A stretch of 63,845 bases of DNA from the NCBI GenBank assembly GCA_947487385.1, contig CANKWU010000001.1:139576-203420 (forward strand), in the 5' to 3' direction. Of the stretch, positions 51,083-60,522 are shown one piece after another; position 1 is the first letter of the stretch; each line of letters starts with the position of its first letter. The notes below the pieces were generated by a model. It was not told the DNA's origin and ran no database searches. It saw only the letters and a program-made list of their open reading frames with translations. This stretch comes from Spartobacteria bacterium. GTDB taxonomy: Bacteria; Verrucomicrobiota; Verrucomicrobiia; Chthoniobacterales; UBA6821. The translations under genes and the position numbers were made by a program.

Positions 51083-52681
51083 ATGAAACACCCCCTTCTG
51101 CTCCTAGCGGCCGTATTGCTGACACCGCTGCTCTCCCATGCCGCGGATGCTACTAAGGTAGAGCCCGGAAGCAAGAAGCCCAACGTAGTCTTCATTCTTG
51201 CCGATGATCTGGGTTGGAAAGATACCAGCCTGTATGGCAGTTCGTTCTACGAGACGCCGAATATCGACCGGCTGGCGAAGCGAGGGATGCTGTTCACGCA
51301 GGCTTATGCAGCGAGTCCGCTCTGCTCGCCCACGCGAGGGAGCATCCTGACTGGCCTCTATCCCGGGAGGATCGGGATTACTTGGGCTTGTTGCCATGAA
51401 CCGGCTGTGCGGCTTGAAGCCACACTTGCGGCGAAGGCCCAGCCCTATCAGCGGGCGCGAGAAGTAGTCAGCGCATCGCGGCTGAAGACTGAGTATTACA
51501 CGCTGGCCGAGGCCTTCCACGATGACGGCTATGTGACCGGGCACTTCGGAAAATGGCATTTGGGACAGGAGCCCTACAGTCCGCTCCAGCAGGGCTTCGA
51601 CGTGGATGTGCCTCATTGGTGGGGAAGTACGCCGGGCGGGTGCTACCAGGGGCCATGGAAATTCCCTCCCGAACTGAACTTTATCGGTCAACCCGGCGAG
51701 AATATCGAAGACCGTATGGCCGATGAGGCGATAAAATTCCTGAGAACGAACAAGGACAAGCCGGTCTACCTGAATTACTGGGCGTTCTCCGTTCATGGGC
51801 AGTGGGACAGCAAACCGGAGTTGGTTGAAAAATATCGCGGCAAGGCAAAACCTGACAGTGCCCAGAGGAATCCTGTTTATGGGGCCATGGTGGAAACCCT
51901 CGACAAGAATGTCGGCAAACTGCTGGATACGCTGGACGAGCTCAAGATTGCCGATAACACGATCATCGTTTTCTTCTCTGATAATGGCGGGGTGGACGAT
52001 CCAGGAGGGAAACTTTGCCTGATTCCGGGCTACGGCGGTATTCCGGTCACGAGTAATGCCCCGTTGCGCGGTGGCAAGGCGACAATCTATGAGGGCGGCA
52101 CGCGCGAGCCTTGTGTGGTGGTCTGGCCCGGAAAGGTGAAGCCCGGTTCGCAGAGCGACGCGCTCTTTTCGAGTGTCGACTGGTATCCCACGCTACTTGA
52201 CATGACCGGGGTGACGCCCAAGCAGGCTGTGAAATTTGACGGAGTGAGTGAAGTGCCGGCATTGCTGGGAAAGGGTGACCCGCGCGACACGGCATTCTGC
52301 TTTTTTCCGCATTACGTTAGAGGTACTTTTCCAGCCGTGTGGGTTCGGCGAGGCGACTGGAAGCTCATCCGCTTCTTTTGTGATAGCCCGGAGCAGACCG
52401 ACCGATTTGAGCTCTATAACCTGAAGGAGGATCTGGGAGAGTCAAAGAACCTTGCGGCGGAGCATCCGGACAAGGTCAAGGAGCTCGACGCCCTGATCAG
52501 TGAGCACTTGAAAGAGATCAATGCCGTGATTCCGGTGAAAAACCCGACTTTTGATCCCTCTGCGAAGATGCCCCCAGTCCCCACGGTGGAGCTGAGAAAG
52601 AAGAAGCCTGCTGCCACGAACAATGAAAGTGCAGCAAAGGACATCAGGCAGAACCTAGAAAAGAAAAGTGACTCTCTTTAG
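51083..52681 (+). CDS. Secreted sulfatase, type B, second copy
   Basis: A 532-residue paralogue of the previous gene. The formylglycine motif is C81-S-P-T-R. The last ~200 residues differ by only about three substitutions, whereas the segments TWACC, REVV, WWGSTPGGC, HGQW and DDPGGKL replace different residues at the same places in the first copy. The signal peptide is of the second type (LLLLAAVLL). The start is ATG 51083, 23 bp after the previous stop. Confidence 0.94.
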   Translation: MKHPLLLLAAVLLTPLLSHAADATKVEPGSKKPNVVFILADDLGWKDTSLYGSSFYETPNIDRLAKRGMLFTQAYAASPLCSPTRGSILTGLYPGRIGITWACCHEPAVRLEATLAAKAQPYQRAREVVSASRLKTEYYTLAEAFHDDGYVTGHFGKWHLGQEPYSPLQQGFDVDVPHWWGSTPGGCYQGPWKFPPELNFIGQPGENIEDRMADEAIKFLRTNKDKPVYLNYWAFSVHGQWDSKPELVEKYRGKAKPDSAQRNPVYGAMVETLDKNVGKLLDTLDELKIADNTIIVFFSDNGGVDDPGGKLCLIPGYGGIPVTSNAPLRGGKATIYEGGTREPCVVVWPGKVKPGSQSDALFSSVDWYPTLLDMTGVTPKQAVKFDGVSEVPALLGKGDPRDTAFCFFPHYVRGTFPAVWVRRGDWKLIRFFCDSPEQTDRFELYNLKEDLGESKNLAAEHPDKVKELDALISEHLKEINAVIPVKNPTFDPSAKMPPVPTVELRKKKPAATNNESAAKDIRQNLEKKSDSL

Positions 52682-52705
52682 GAAAAAGAATACTTTCCAA
52701 AACTT

Positions 52706-54538
52706 ATGAAACACCCCCTGCTGCTCCTAGCGGCCGTATTACTGACACCGCTTGCCTCCCAGGCTGCGGATACCGCTGCCAAACCTAACGTTATCATTGT
52801 CATGGTCGATGACGCCGGTTATGGCGACTACTCATGCCACGGCAACCCAGTGGCGAAGACGCCGAATGTGGACAAGCTTCACGACGAAAGCGTGCGGTTT
52901 TCCGACTTTCACGTTGCTCCCATGTGCACTCCCACTCGCTCACAACTGTTGACCGGTGTGGATTGCCTGCGCAACGGTGCGAGCGTTGTCCACGGATCAC
53001 GGATGTTGCTTCGCCCCGACTTACCGACGGTGGCCGATATCTTCGCGGCTAACGGCTATCGCACCGGGGAGTTCGGCAAATGGCATCTGGGTGACAATTA
53101 CCCCTTCCGTCCGCAGGACCGCGGCTTCCAAGATGTCCTCTATTTCAACTCGGCATTTATCGGCGAGTCTGACGATGCATGGTGCAACGATTATTTAGAT
53201 CCGTGGCTCCGCCACGCCAACGGCAAGCCGGTCAAGTTCAAGGGCTACATAACCGACATTCTGTTCACGGAAGCCATGACGTGGATGGATCAGCAGCATA
53301 AAGGCGGCGAGCCCTTCTTCTGCTATTTGCCGTTAAACCTAATCCATACCCCGCTGATTGTGCCGGAAAAGTATTGCGAGCCCTACAAGGATCAGACACC
53401 GGACCACCAGAAAATCCTCGGGATGCTGGCCAATGTGGATGAGAATATGGGGCGACTGGATGCTTTCCTCCGCCAGTCAGGTCTGCGTGACAACACGATC
53501 GTGATTTTTCTCAATGATAACGGCAGCGCTCACATGTCAGACCTCTACAACGCCGGGATGCGCGGGAGCAAGGGGTCACCTTGGGAGGGCGGCCATCGCT
53601 CACCATTGTTCGTCCGCTGGCCAGCGGGTGGACTGCGGCCGTCGGGTGAAGTGCCGGGCCTAGCACAGGTTCAGGATCTGGTACCGACATTGATCGGTCT
53701 GTGTGGGCTGAAGCAAACGCTAGATGCCAAATTTGACGGCACTAACCTCGCACCGGTTCTGCTTAATGCAGGACAGGAGCCGCCTGACCGGATTCTGGTT
53801 ATTGCCCCAGGAGATCCCCCGAAACCTAGACCGGGCATCGATCTTGCGCAAAAACCGTTTACCGTCATGTGGGGCCGCTGGCGTCTTGTGGAAAAGGCAC
53901 TTTATGATCTGGCCACCGACCCGGGCCAGCAGAAGAATCTGATCGCCGAACAACCGGAGATCGCCGCGAAGCTTAGCGCAGCCTATGCCCAGTGGTGGAA
54001 AGGCGTGGAGCCCTGGACGACCAAACGCAGCGCCCTCATCGTCGGCGACGACCATGAGAATCCAACCACACTGTTGCCATCGACGCAATACGATACGAAG
54101 TGTCTCTCTCCCGAAATGTTGCGCAAAGGCACCTACACGATGGATCAATGGTTGATCCAAGTGGCGCGCGACGGTAACTACGAATTCACTCTCCGCCGAT
54201 GGCCGCAGGAGGCGAGTACCGCCATCAGTGGCACGGTGCCTGCCTGGAACTCCGCACTTGGCAACTGCCCACTTTCTGCCGGCAAGGCCTTCCCCATTGT
54301 GAAGGCGCGGCTGTCCGTTGGTGATTTCAAGGGGGAAAAAGACGTCGTTCCGTCCGATACGTTCGTCTCGTTCACCGTTCCCCTGAAGCAGGGGCAGACC
54401 ATGCTGCGAGGCACCTTCCTCGACGATCAAGGCAAGGAGATCTGCGGCGCCTATTACGTCAGCGTTCACCGGCTTGACCGCGTGCCAGAAAAAAAAGTGA
54501 CTCACTTTAGGAAAAAGAATCTATTCCAAAACCTTTGA
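52706..54538 (+). CDS. Secreted sulfatase, type A, second member
   Basis: A 610-residue S1 sulfatase related along its length to the gene at 47641. Formylglycine motif C74-T-P-T-R; FGKWHLGDN, IHTPLIVP and LNDNGS form the rest of the site. A C-terminal beta-domain follows. The tail is out of frame with that of its relative and reads VTHFRKKN, because of a longer A-run in the junction. The stop overlaps the next start as TTGA. Confidence 0.93.
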   Translation: MKHPLLLLAAVLLTPLASQAADTAAKPNVIIVMVDDAGYGDYSCHGNPVAKTPNVDKLHDESVRFSDFHVAPMCTPTRSQLLTGVDCLRNGASVVHGSRMLLRPDLPTVADIFAANGYRTGEFGKWHLGDNYPFRPQDRGFQDVLYFNSAFIGESDDAWCNDYLDPWLRHANGKPVKFKGYITDILFTEAMTWMDQQHKGGEPFFCYLPLNLIHTPLIVPEKYCEPYKDQTPDHQKILGMLANVDENMGRLDAFLRQSGLRDNTIVIFLNDNGSAHMSDLYNAGMRGSKGSPWEGGHRSPLFVRWPAGGLRPSGEVPGLAQVQDLVPTLIGLCGLKQTLDAKFDGTNLAPVLLNAGQEPPDRILVIAPGDPPKPRPGIDLAQKPFTVMWGRWRLVEKALYDLATDPGQQKNLIAEQPEIAAKLSAAYAQWWKGVEPWTTKRSALIVGDDHENPTTLLPSTQYDTKCLSPEMLRKGTYTMDQWLIQVARDGNYEFTLRRWPQEASTAISGTVPAWNSALGNCPLSAGKAFPIVKARLSVGDFKGEKDVVPSDTFVSFTVPLKQGQTMLRGTFLDDQGKEICGAYYVSVHRLDRVPEKKVTHFRKKNLFQNL

Positions 54539-55989
54539 AACACCCCCTTTTGCTCCTAGTGGCGGTATTGCTGACACCGCTGCTCTCCCACGCCGCGCAG
54601 GCCCACGCTGCGGATGCGACTAAGGTAGAGCCTGCAAGCAAGCCGCCCAACGTCATTGTCATTCTTGCCGATGACCTCGGCTACGACGACGTAGGGTGCT
54701 ATTGGACCACGGACAAGCACCCGGGCTTCGAGAAGATCCAGACACCGAACATCGACCGGCTCGCCGCCGAGGGCGTCCGGTTCACCGACTACTACGCACC
54801 ATCCTCCGTCTGCACCCCGTCCCGCGCGGCACTCATGACCGGCTGCTACCCGGAGCGGGTGGGCATGTCTAGATTCGGACCCGAAGGCATGGTCGTACTC
54901 ATGCCAAATCACATGGAGGGGCTGAACCCCGACGAGGTCACCCTGGCTGAGATCTTGAAGAAACGCGGCTACGCCACCGCCTGCGTTGGGAAGTGGCACC
55001 TCGGGCACCTGGCCCCATTCTCCCCACGTCAGCATGGCTTCGATTCGTTTTATGGGCTGTTGTTCCCCAACGACGTGACACCCTTAGTCCTCTACCGCGA
55101 TGAGACTGTTATCGAGCCGAAGGCCGACCAGAAGACGCTCACCGAGCAGTTCACGGAAGAGGCGGTGAAGTTCGTGCGGGCGAAGCGCGAGGAACCGTTC
55201 TTCCTCTATCTCGCCTACAGCGCGCCGCACATGCCGCTGCATCTCCCAGACCGCTTGCGTGGCAAATCAGCGCGGGGCTTGTATGGCGACGTCGTGGAGC
55301 ACTTGGACTCGGGCGTCGGCGAGGTTTTGAAGGCACTCGATGAAACTGGGCTCGCAGACCAAACACTCGTGGTCTTCACCTCGGACAATGGGCCGGACAC
55401 GCGCGGACCCTACGACAAGCGCGGACAGGCCTTCCCCCTGCGGGCGGCCAAGGCGACCACGCGGGAGGGAGGCGTGCGTGTTCCGTGCGTGATGCGCTGG
55501 CCGGGTCACATCCCTGCCGGCATGGTCAGTAGCGAAATCGCGTCCTCGATGGACCTCCTACCGACGGTGGCCGGGATCGCTGGAGCGCAGCCTCCGCAGG
55601 ACCGGATCATCGATGGAAAGGACATTCTCCCGCTGATGACCAAGCCCGGTGCGCCGAGCCCTCACGAGGCGTTCTTCTACTACTACCATGAGAATCTAGA
55701 GGCGGTCCGCAGCGCGAACTGGAAGCTCGTCTTCCCGCGCACTGCAATGGCCGACACCCCCTATGAGGGGAAGAAGGGAGCCGCGAAGCCTGCACTTCTG
55801 CCCGAGGCGCTCTACGATCTCGCGGCGGACGTGAGCGAGACGACGGACGTGATTGGAAAACACCCAGAGGTTGCGGCGCGCCTGCGCGCCCTGGCGGAGC
55901 GGATGCGCGAGGATCTGGGAGACTCCGCCACCAACCAGAAGGGCAAGAATCGCCGCTCCGTGGGCCGCGTGCCTGCTTCGGGCCAGTGA
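54535..55989 (+). CDS. Secreted sulfatase, type C (arylsulfatase A-like)
   Basis: A 484-residue S1 sulfatase. It begins with TTG at the position where its neighbours have ATG; the signal peptide then follows. LADDLGYDDVG, the formylglycine motif C93-T-P-S-R, GKWHLGH, APHMPLH (catalytic His) and FTSDNGPDTRG are present. It resembles arylsulfatase A/GALNS-like enzymes. The linker ATKVEPASKPP is the same as in the next gene, although the catalytic bodies differ. Confidence 0.92.
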   Translation: MKHPLLLLVAVLLTPLLSHAAQAHAADATKVEPASKPPNVIVILADDLGYDDVGCYWTTDKHPGFEKIQTPNIDRLAAEGVRFTDYYAPSSVCTPSRAALMTGCYPERVGMSRFGPEGMVVLMPNHMEGLNPDEVTLAEILKKRGYATACVGKWHLGHLAPFSPRQHGFDSFYGLLFPNDVTPLVLYRDETVIEPKADQKTLTEQFTEEAVKFVRAKREEPFFLYLAYSAPHMPLHLPDRLRGKSARGLYGDVVEHLDSGVGEVLKALDETGLADQTLVVFTSDNGPDTRGPYDKRGQAFPLRAAKATTREGGVRVPCVMRWPGHIPAGMVSSEIASSMDLLPTVAGIAGAQPPQDRIIDGKDILPLMTKPGAPSPHEAFFYYYHENLEAVRSANWKLVFPRTAMADTPYEGKKGAAKPALLPEALYDLAADVSETTDVIGKHPEVAARLRALAERMREDLGDSATNQKGKNRRSVGRVPASGQ

Positions 55990-56028
55990 TGCCGCTGGAG
56001 GAATAGACCTATCAGTAACACAAGACCT

Positions 56029-57528
56029 ATGAAACAAACGATTCCCCTCATAACCCTCGCCGCTCTGCTGCTGACACCGCTTCTCTCCCACGCTGCGGAT
56101 GCGACTAAGGTAGAGCCTGCAAGCAAGCCGCCCAACGTCATTGTGATCCTTGCAGATGATCAAGGCTATGCGGACTTATCGATCCAACATCAGGTCCCCG
56201 ACATCAAAACGCCGAACATCGATGCGCTCGCCGCACAGGGCGTGCGCATGACGGCCGGTTACGTCACCGCACCGCAGTGCAGTCCCTCGCGTGCAGGTCT
56301 GATCAGCGGTCGCTATCAACAGAAGTTCGGTCTCGACAGTATCGCCGATGATCCGATGCCGCTGGAAGAACGAACCATCCCGAAACGCCTCAAGGAGGCA
56401 GGCTATGTCAGCTGCCAAGTTGGCAAGTGGCATCTTGATCCGAATGCGACCTCCGTCAAATGGGCCCGCAAGAATTTCCCCGAACTCATCCCCGGCAAAG
56501 ATGGCCGGGTGGCGATTCCCGGACAATCTATCCGGCAGTTTTCCCCTCTGGCACAAGGTTTCGACGAATGTTTCGAAGGCGAGGAGCACAAGTACTTCGC
56601 CACGTACGATTGCGACGGTAAGACACTCGATCCGCACGGAACGATGATTAATCAACCCGGTTATCGGTTGGAGACGCAGACCGCCGCCGCCCTAGCCTTC
56701 CTCAAGCGCCATCACGACCAGCCATTCTTCCTCTATCTTGCGTATTACGGCCCGCATGTCCCGCTGGAGGCCACGGAGAAATATCTCTCCCGGTTCCCCG
56801 GACCGATGGCAGAACGCCGGCGCACTGCACTGGCGATGCTTTCTGCGATTGATGACGGGGTCGGTCAACTGACCGCCGCACTCAAGGAGTATGGTATCAG
56901 TGATAACACGCTCATCGTTTTCACTTCTGACAATGGAGCTCCGCTCGGTGCACACAACGGGCAACCCATGGCCGATGTCCTTCCTGTCAATAAGTCGGGA
57001 GCGATCTGGGACGGCTCGCTGAACACTCCCTGGGTTGGAGAGAAAGGGATGCTGGCCGAGGGGGGCATACGTATGCCGTTCATCATGAGCTGGCCGGGAC
57101 GGTTGCCTGCAGGCAAAGTGTACGATCAGCCGGTCAGCACCCTCGATATCGCCGCCACAGCCGTTGCCCTTGCCGGTATTCCTTCTGATGATCGTCTCGA
57201 CGGGGTGAATCTCATCCCGCACCTGACTGGAGAGGATCAAAAGCCGCCACACGAAAGCCTGTACTGGCGTTTCCAGGACCAAGCTGCCGTACGCAGTGGA
57301 AAATGGAAATATATTCAGGCCGGTAGCGAGGCAAATTACCTCTTCGATGTGACCAGCGACGAACATGAAAAACACAACCTTATCACCGAACATCCCGAGA
57401 TCGCCCGCGACCTGAAGGCGAAGCTTTCCGACTGGACCAGCCGTCTCGCCCCTCCGGGCGATCCTGATCACCTGCTCAATGCGCAGGAGAAGAAATGGTA
57501 TCAGTATTATTTTGGCCTGACTGACTAA
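56029..57528 (+). CDS. Secreted sulfatase, type D
   Basis: A 499-residue S1 sulfatase. The leader is of the LITLAALLLTPLLSHA type with a short different start (MKQTIP). LADDQGYADLS and the formylglycine motif C84-S-P-S-R follow; GKWHLDPN, YGPHVPLE (catalytic His) and FTSDNGAPLG are present. The preceding 40 bp lack the junction repeat seen before the other genes, so only the leader and linker are shared. It is the last gene of the island. Confidence 0.92.
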   Translation: MKQTIPLITLAALLLTPLLSHAADATKVEPASKPPNVIVILADDQGYADLSIQHQVPDIKTPNIDALAAQGVRMTAGYVTAPQCSPSRAGLISGRYQQKFGLDSIADDPMPLEERTIPKRLKEAGYVSCQVGKWHLDPNATSVKWARKNFPELIPGKDGRVAIPGQSIRQFSPLAQGFDECFEGEEHKYFATYDCDGKTLDPHGTMINQPGYRLETQTAAALAFLKRHHDQPFFLYLAYYGPHVPLEATEKYLSRFPGPMAERRRTALAMLSAIDDGVGQLTAALKEYGISDNTLIVFTSDNGAPLGAHNGQPMADVLPVNKSGAIWDGSLNTPWVGEKGMLAEGGIRMPFIMSWPGRLPAGKVYDQPVSTLDIAATAVALAGIPSDDRLDGVNLIPHLTGEDQKPPHESLYWRFQDQAAVRSGKWKYIQAGSEANYLFDVTSDEHEKHNLITEHPEIARDLKAKLSDWTSRLAPPGDPDHLLNAQEKKWYQYYFGLTD

Positions 57529-57672
57529 ATCTAACACAGGGTAGAAATCAAAAACTTTCAGGAGCGTTCTACTCGCTATCTATCTACCACGTCACACCGT
57601 TGTGACTTGGTTTCATGCTTTCCTAGCGTTCATCGGTGCAACAGCACTGCTATCCACTGATATCGAGTCTCT

Positions 57673-57722
57673 AAGCAGTTAAGCGGTATAGCAGTTAAGC
57701 AGTTAAGCAGTTAAGCAGTTAG
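57673..57722. repeat. 8-bp tandem repeat (AGCAGTTA)
   Basis: About five partly interrupted copies of AGCAGTTA run into the 3' end of folD, so the last folD codons and its stop are formed by repeat sequence. The remaining 57529-57672 gap has no recognisable feature. Confidence 0.75.
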
Positions 57723-58589
57723 GCGCTCGCAGGCGGTGACGGTATTCGCCATGAGCATCGCAATAGTCATCGGGCCGACGCCTCCGGGTACCGGGGTGAT
57801 CGCCTTACACTTGGGAGCCACAGCTTCGAAATCGACATCACCGACAAGGCGGTAGCCGGTCTTCGTCGAGGGATCCTCGACGCGGTTGATTCCGACATCG
57901 ATTACGACGGCTCCCTCACGGATGTGTTCCGCTCCCAGGGCTTTCGGACGCCCGATCGCGGCGATCACGATGTCGGCTCGGCGGGTGACGGCAGCCAGGT
58001 CCTTTGTCCGGGAATGAGCGATGGTGACGGTGGCGTCTCCGCCCGGTCCCTTCGCCATGAGTAGGAGGGCCATCGGCTTCCCGACGATCAGGCTGCGTCC
58101 GACGACAACGACCTCGGCACCCGAGGTCTCAATCCCCGCAGCAATCAGGAGTCTCTGGCAACCGAGTGGCGTGCAGGGAACGAAAGCAGTGGGATCCTCC
58201 ATGGCTAGCTTGGCCACGTTGATCGGGTGGAATCCGTCGACATCTTTGCGGGGATCAATCGCTAGGGTGACTTCATGCTCGTCAATGTGTTTCGGGGGTG
58301 GGGACTGTACGAGGATGCCATGGATAGCAGGGTCCCCGTTGAGCTCCGTGACCAACTTCATCACCTCTTCCTGGGTGGTGGAGGCGGGGAGCTCGTACTT
58401 GCGGGAATGCATGCCGAGCGCGGCACAGGTGCGGTCCTTACTGCGGACATAGGCCTGGGAGGCGGGATCCTCACCGATCAACACGACGGCGAGTCCGGGG
58501 GTGATGCCTCGGGCCTTGAGTGCCTCGATGCGGGCCTTGGTTTCGAGTTCTACCTCGGCGGCGACCGCCTTGCCATCAATGAGTTTCAT
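57711..58589 (-). CDS. folD: Methylenetetrahydrofolate dehydrogenase/cyclohydrolase
   Basis: A 292-residue bifunctional enzyme of one-carbon metabolism. The N-domain contains VGEDPAS-like [15 protein letters not shown] and the catalytic Lys region; QSPPPKHI follows. The C-domain has [17 protein letters not shown] and GDVDFEAV, then a [10 protein letters not shown] segment. It starts at ATG 58589. It works with GlyA (fused gene upstream in the window) in folate interconversion. Confidence 0.96.
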   Translation of the reverse strand: MKLIDGKAVAAEVELETKARIEALKARGITPGLAVVLIGEDPASQAYVRSKDRTCAALGMHSRKYELPASTTQEEVMKLVTELNGDPAIHGILVQSPPPKHIDEHEVTLAIDPRKDVDGFHPINVAKLAMEDPTAFVPCTPLGCQRLLIAAGIETSGAEVVVVGRSLIVGKPMALLLMAKGPGGDATVTIAHSRTKDLAAVTRRADIVIAAIGRPKALGAEHIREGAVVIDVGINRVEDPSTKTGYRLVGDVDFEAVAPKCKAITPVPGGVGPMTIAMLMANTVTACERLTA

Positions 58590-58650
58590 GGGATTTTGGG
58601 AGATAAGATTTTGGATGTGGAATTGCTTACCTGCTCAATGATTCGCATCA

Positions 58651-58777
58651 GGAACTCAGGAAAAATTCAGCGAAAGATAAACCATGAAGATCATGAAGGA
58701 AGGAGTAAGTGGAACTATTCTGTATCGAATGATTAAAACTTCTATTTCATTTCTCCTTTCTTGAGTTCTTGAGTTCC
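58651..58777. repeat. 127-bp inverted-repeat-ended element, copy 2
   Basis: The left end GGAACTCAGGAA (58651-58662) and right end TTCTTGAGTTCC (58766-58777) pair at 11 of 12 positions; the right end repeats TTCTTGAG, mirroring the duplication seen in the left end of copy 1. The interior is A/T-rich without a gene. It lies between folD and the acyltransferase gene. Confidence 0.65.
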
Positions 58778-58805
58778 ATATTAATTCTTTGTGACTGATA
58801 GTTCT

Positions 58806-59480
58806 CTAAGCGGGAAGATCGGTTTTTTCGGCTTCTTCACGCAGAAGAGTTTCGATCCTGAGACGCTCGGACTCCAGATCGGTGGCCTCTGGGTCGATCG
58901 TCATATAGGGATCGATGGTGATATCGACTCGGGAAAAGGGAAGTGGGATCGCGAAATTATCCCAGGTCTTCAGTCTGATCGCATTGTGATAGCGGGCATG
59001 CAGTAGCATGATCGGGATGCCGGTCTTCTGGGATAAGAAGACTGCGCCGGGACCTAGAGAGTACTTCGGCCCACGGGGACCGTCGGGAGTGATCGCCAGA
59101 TCGACACCAGATTCAAGCAGCGCTGTCAGTTCCCTGATCGCAGTCGATCCTCGGCGGGAGCTGGATCCTCGCACCGAGCCCATGCCGAGATTGGCCATGA
59201 CCCCTGCGAGGATGTCGCCATCCTTGCTGGGGCTTGTAAGAACGGAGACTCCTTTTCGTGTGGGATGCCTCCTCGGGTAATGGCGCAGGAATCCGATCGA
59301 GATTGCAGGGATTCGGTTGTGCCAGAAGACCAGGATCCGCGGACCCTCGGGGGGACTAGTCAGGAATCCGGAACGATCGTTCATCCGGAGCCGGATGGTA
59401 GAGAAAATCAATCGGGCGAGATTCGCCGCGATGGCTGCTAGAAACTCCTGCTTGTTAAACTGAATTTTATGGAGGGCCAT
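58806..59480 (-). CDS. DUF374 lysophospholipid acyltransferase-like protein
   Basis: A 224-residue protein. FWHNRIPAI carries the HxxxxP-like acyltransferase motif, followed by TSPSKDGDI, SSRRGSTAIREL and ITPDGPRGPKY, which together define DUF374. It probably acylates a lipid A precursor or phospholipid at the membrane. Its ATG directly abuts the ubiX stop, so the genes are an operon. Confidence 0.85.
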   Translation of the reverse strand: MALHKIQFNKQEFLAAIAANLARLIFSTIRLRMNDRSGFLTSPPEGPRILVFWHNRIPAISIGFLRHYPRRHPTRKGVSVLTSPSKDGDILAGVMANLGMGSVRGSSSRRGSTAIRELTALLESGVDLAITPDGPRGPKYSLGPGAVFLSQKTGIPIMLLHARYHNAIRLKTWDNFAIPLPFSRVDITIDPYMTIDPEATDLESERLRIETLLREEAEKTDLPA

Positions 59481-60044
59481 CTACTCGCTTGCCGGTGATT
59501 CCTCGCGCCAGCGGCAGGCATTAGGAGCATGGATGCCAAGCATGTCGAGGACACGCCAGACGACGGTATCGGCGAGTTCATCGAAGTTCTTCGGATGGCT
59601 GTAGAAGGAAGGTGATGCCGGGAGAATGATGCCGCCGGCCTCGGTCACTGTAACGATGTTCCGTGCATGGATCAGGTTCCAAGGGGTTTCCCGAGGCACA
59701 AGGATCAGCTTGCGTCGCTCCTTCAGGAAGACATCGGCGGCTCGGAGGATCAGGTTTTCGCTTGTGCCGGCGGCAATGCGGCCGACGGTCCCCATCGAGC
59801 AGGGCATCACCACCATGCCGTCGAAGAGTGCGCTACCGCTGGCGAAGGGAGCATTCATCGACTTCTCGCTGTGCTCGATTACGCCGGCAGGAAGTTTCAG
59901 CGCGCCGATCTCCTCATGGATCACCTGCTTGGCGTAGGGAGAGAGAACAAGATGGATCTCGTGATTGCCTTGCTCCAGATGATGGAGCAGTCGCTGGAGA
60001 TAGATCGATCCGCTGGCTCCGGTGGCGGTAAGGACGAGACGCAT
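59481..60044 (-). CDS. ubiX: Flavin prenyltransferase UbiX
   Basis: A 187-residue enzyme that makes prenylated FMN for UbiD decarboxylases. It starts MRLVLTATGASGS at ATG 60044; a TTG three bases earlier is less likely. Typical motifs are GASGSIYLQRLL, PCSMGTVGRIAAG and the FLKERRKLILVPRETP region. No ubiD is in the window. Confidence 0.94.
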   Translation of the reverse strand: MRLVLTATGASGSIYLQRLLHHLEQGNHEIHLVLSPYAKQVIHEEIGALKLPAGVIEHSEKSMNAPFASGSALFDGMVVMPCSMGTVGRIAAGTSENLILRAADVFLKERRKLILVPRETPWNLIHARNIVTVTEAGGIILPASPSFYSHPKNFDELADTVVWRVLDMLGIHAPNACRWREESPASE

Positions 60045-60364
60045 CAAAAAATGATGAAGGATGACGTATGAATTATGAAGGCTAAAAGGTTGCCGCTCAG
60101 GGGCTCACATTTCCCCTGCCAAGGCTCTTTCCACGATCCTTCTCTTTAGATCCATAAAAAGCCCCTTCTCTCCTAGCACTGCTTCAGAGCTCGAACCGTA
60201 CTTCTCCAAGAGCTTTTAATAAGCTCATCACCTTCATCACTTGCTTTCTTTTTGCTCATTTCCTTTGGGAAATAAGCCGCAGTTTCTCAAAGAAACAGCT
60301 GGCAAAAGAAATGGAACCGATTCGTGACACTTGCACCTTCGCTCGTCCGCATTATCGTGTTGGG

Positions 60365-60505
60365 ATGTTGAATCTGACACGGCAAGAGCAGACGGTGATG
60401 ATTTTCATTTTGGCGGCCTTGCTCGTGGGAGCAGGGATCAGACATCTCCGTATGAATGGCATGCTTCCCGATCAAACAGCTTCTCACTCCGGTTCCAACC
60501 ACTGA
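60365..60505 (+). CDS. Small membrane protein
   Basis: A 46-residue protein from ATG 60365. It has a short polar start (MLNLTRQEQ), one hydrophobic helix (TVMIFILAALLVGAGI) and a basic end. No known domain is recognised, but the codons and helix look genuine. It precedes the Minf_1886 gene by 17 bp. The 60048-60364 gap upstream shows only a weak GCTCATTTCC/GGAAATAAGC hairpin. Confidence 0.4.
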   Translation: MLNLTRQEQTVMIFILAALLVGAGIRHLRMNGMLPDQTASHSGSNH

Positions 60506-60522
60506 CCCCACCGAATCATTTC

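Noticed and set aside
49446-52681. Diversity-generating retroelement as the cause of the variable blocks
   Set aside because: No template repeat or reverse transcriptase gene is present, and the changes are not limited to adenines.
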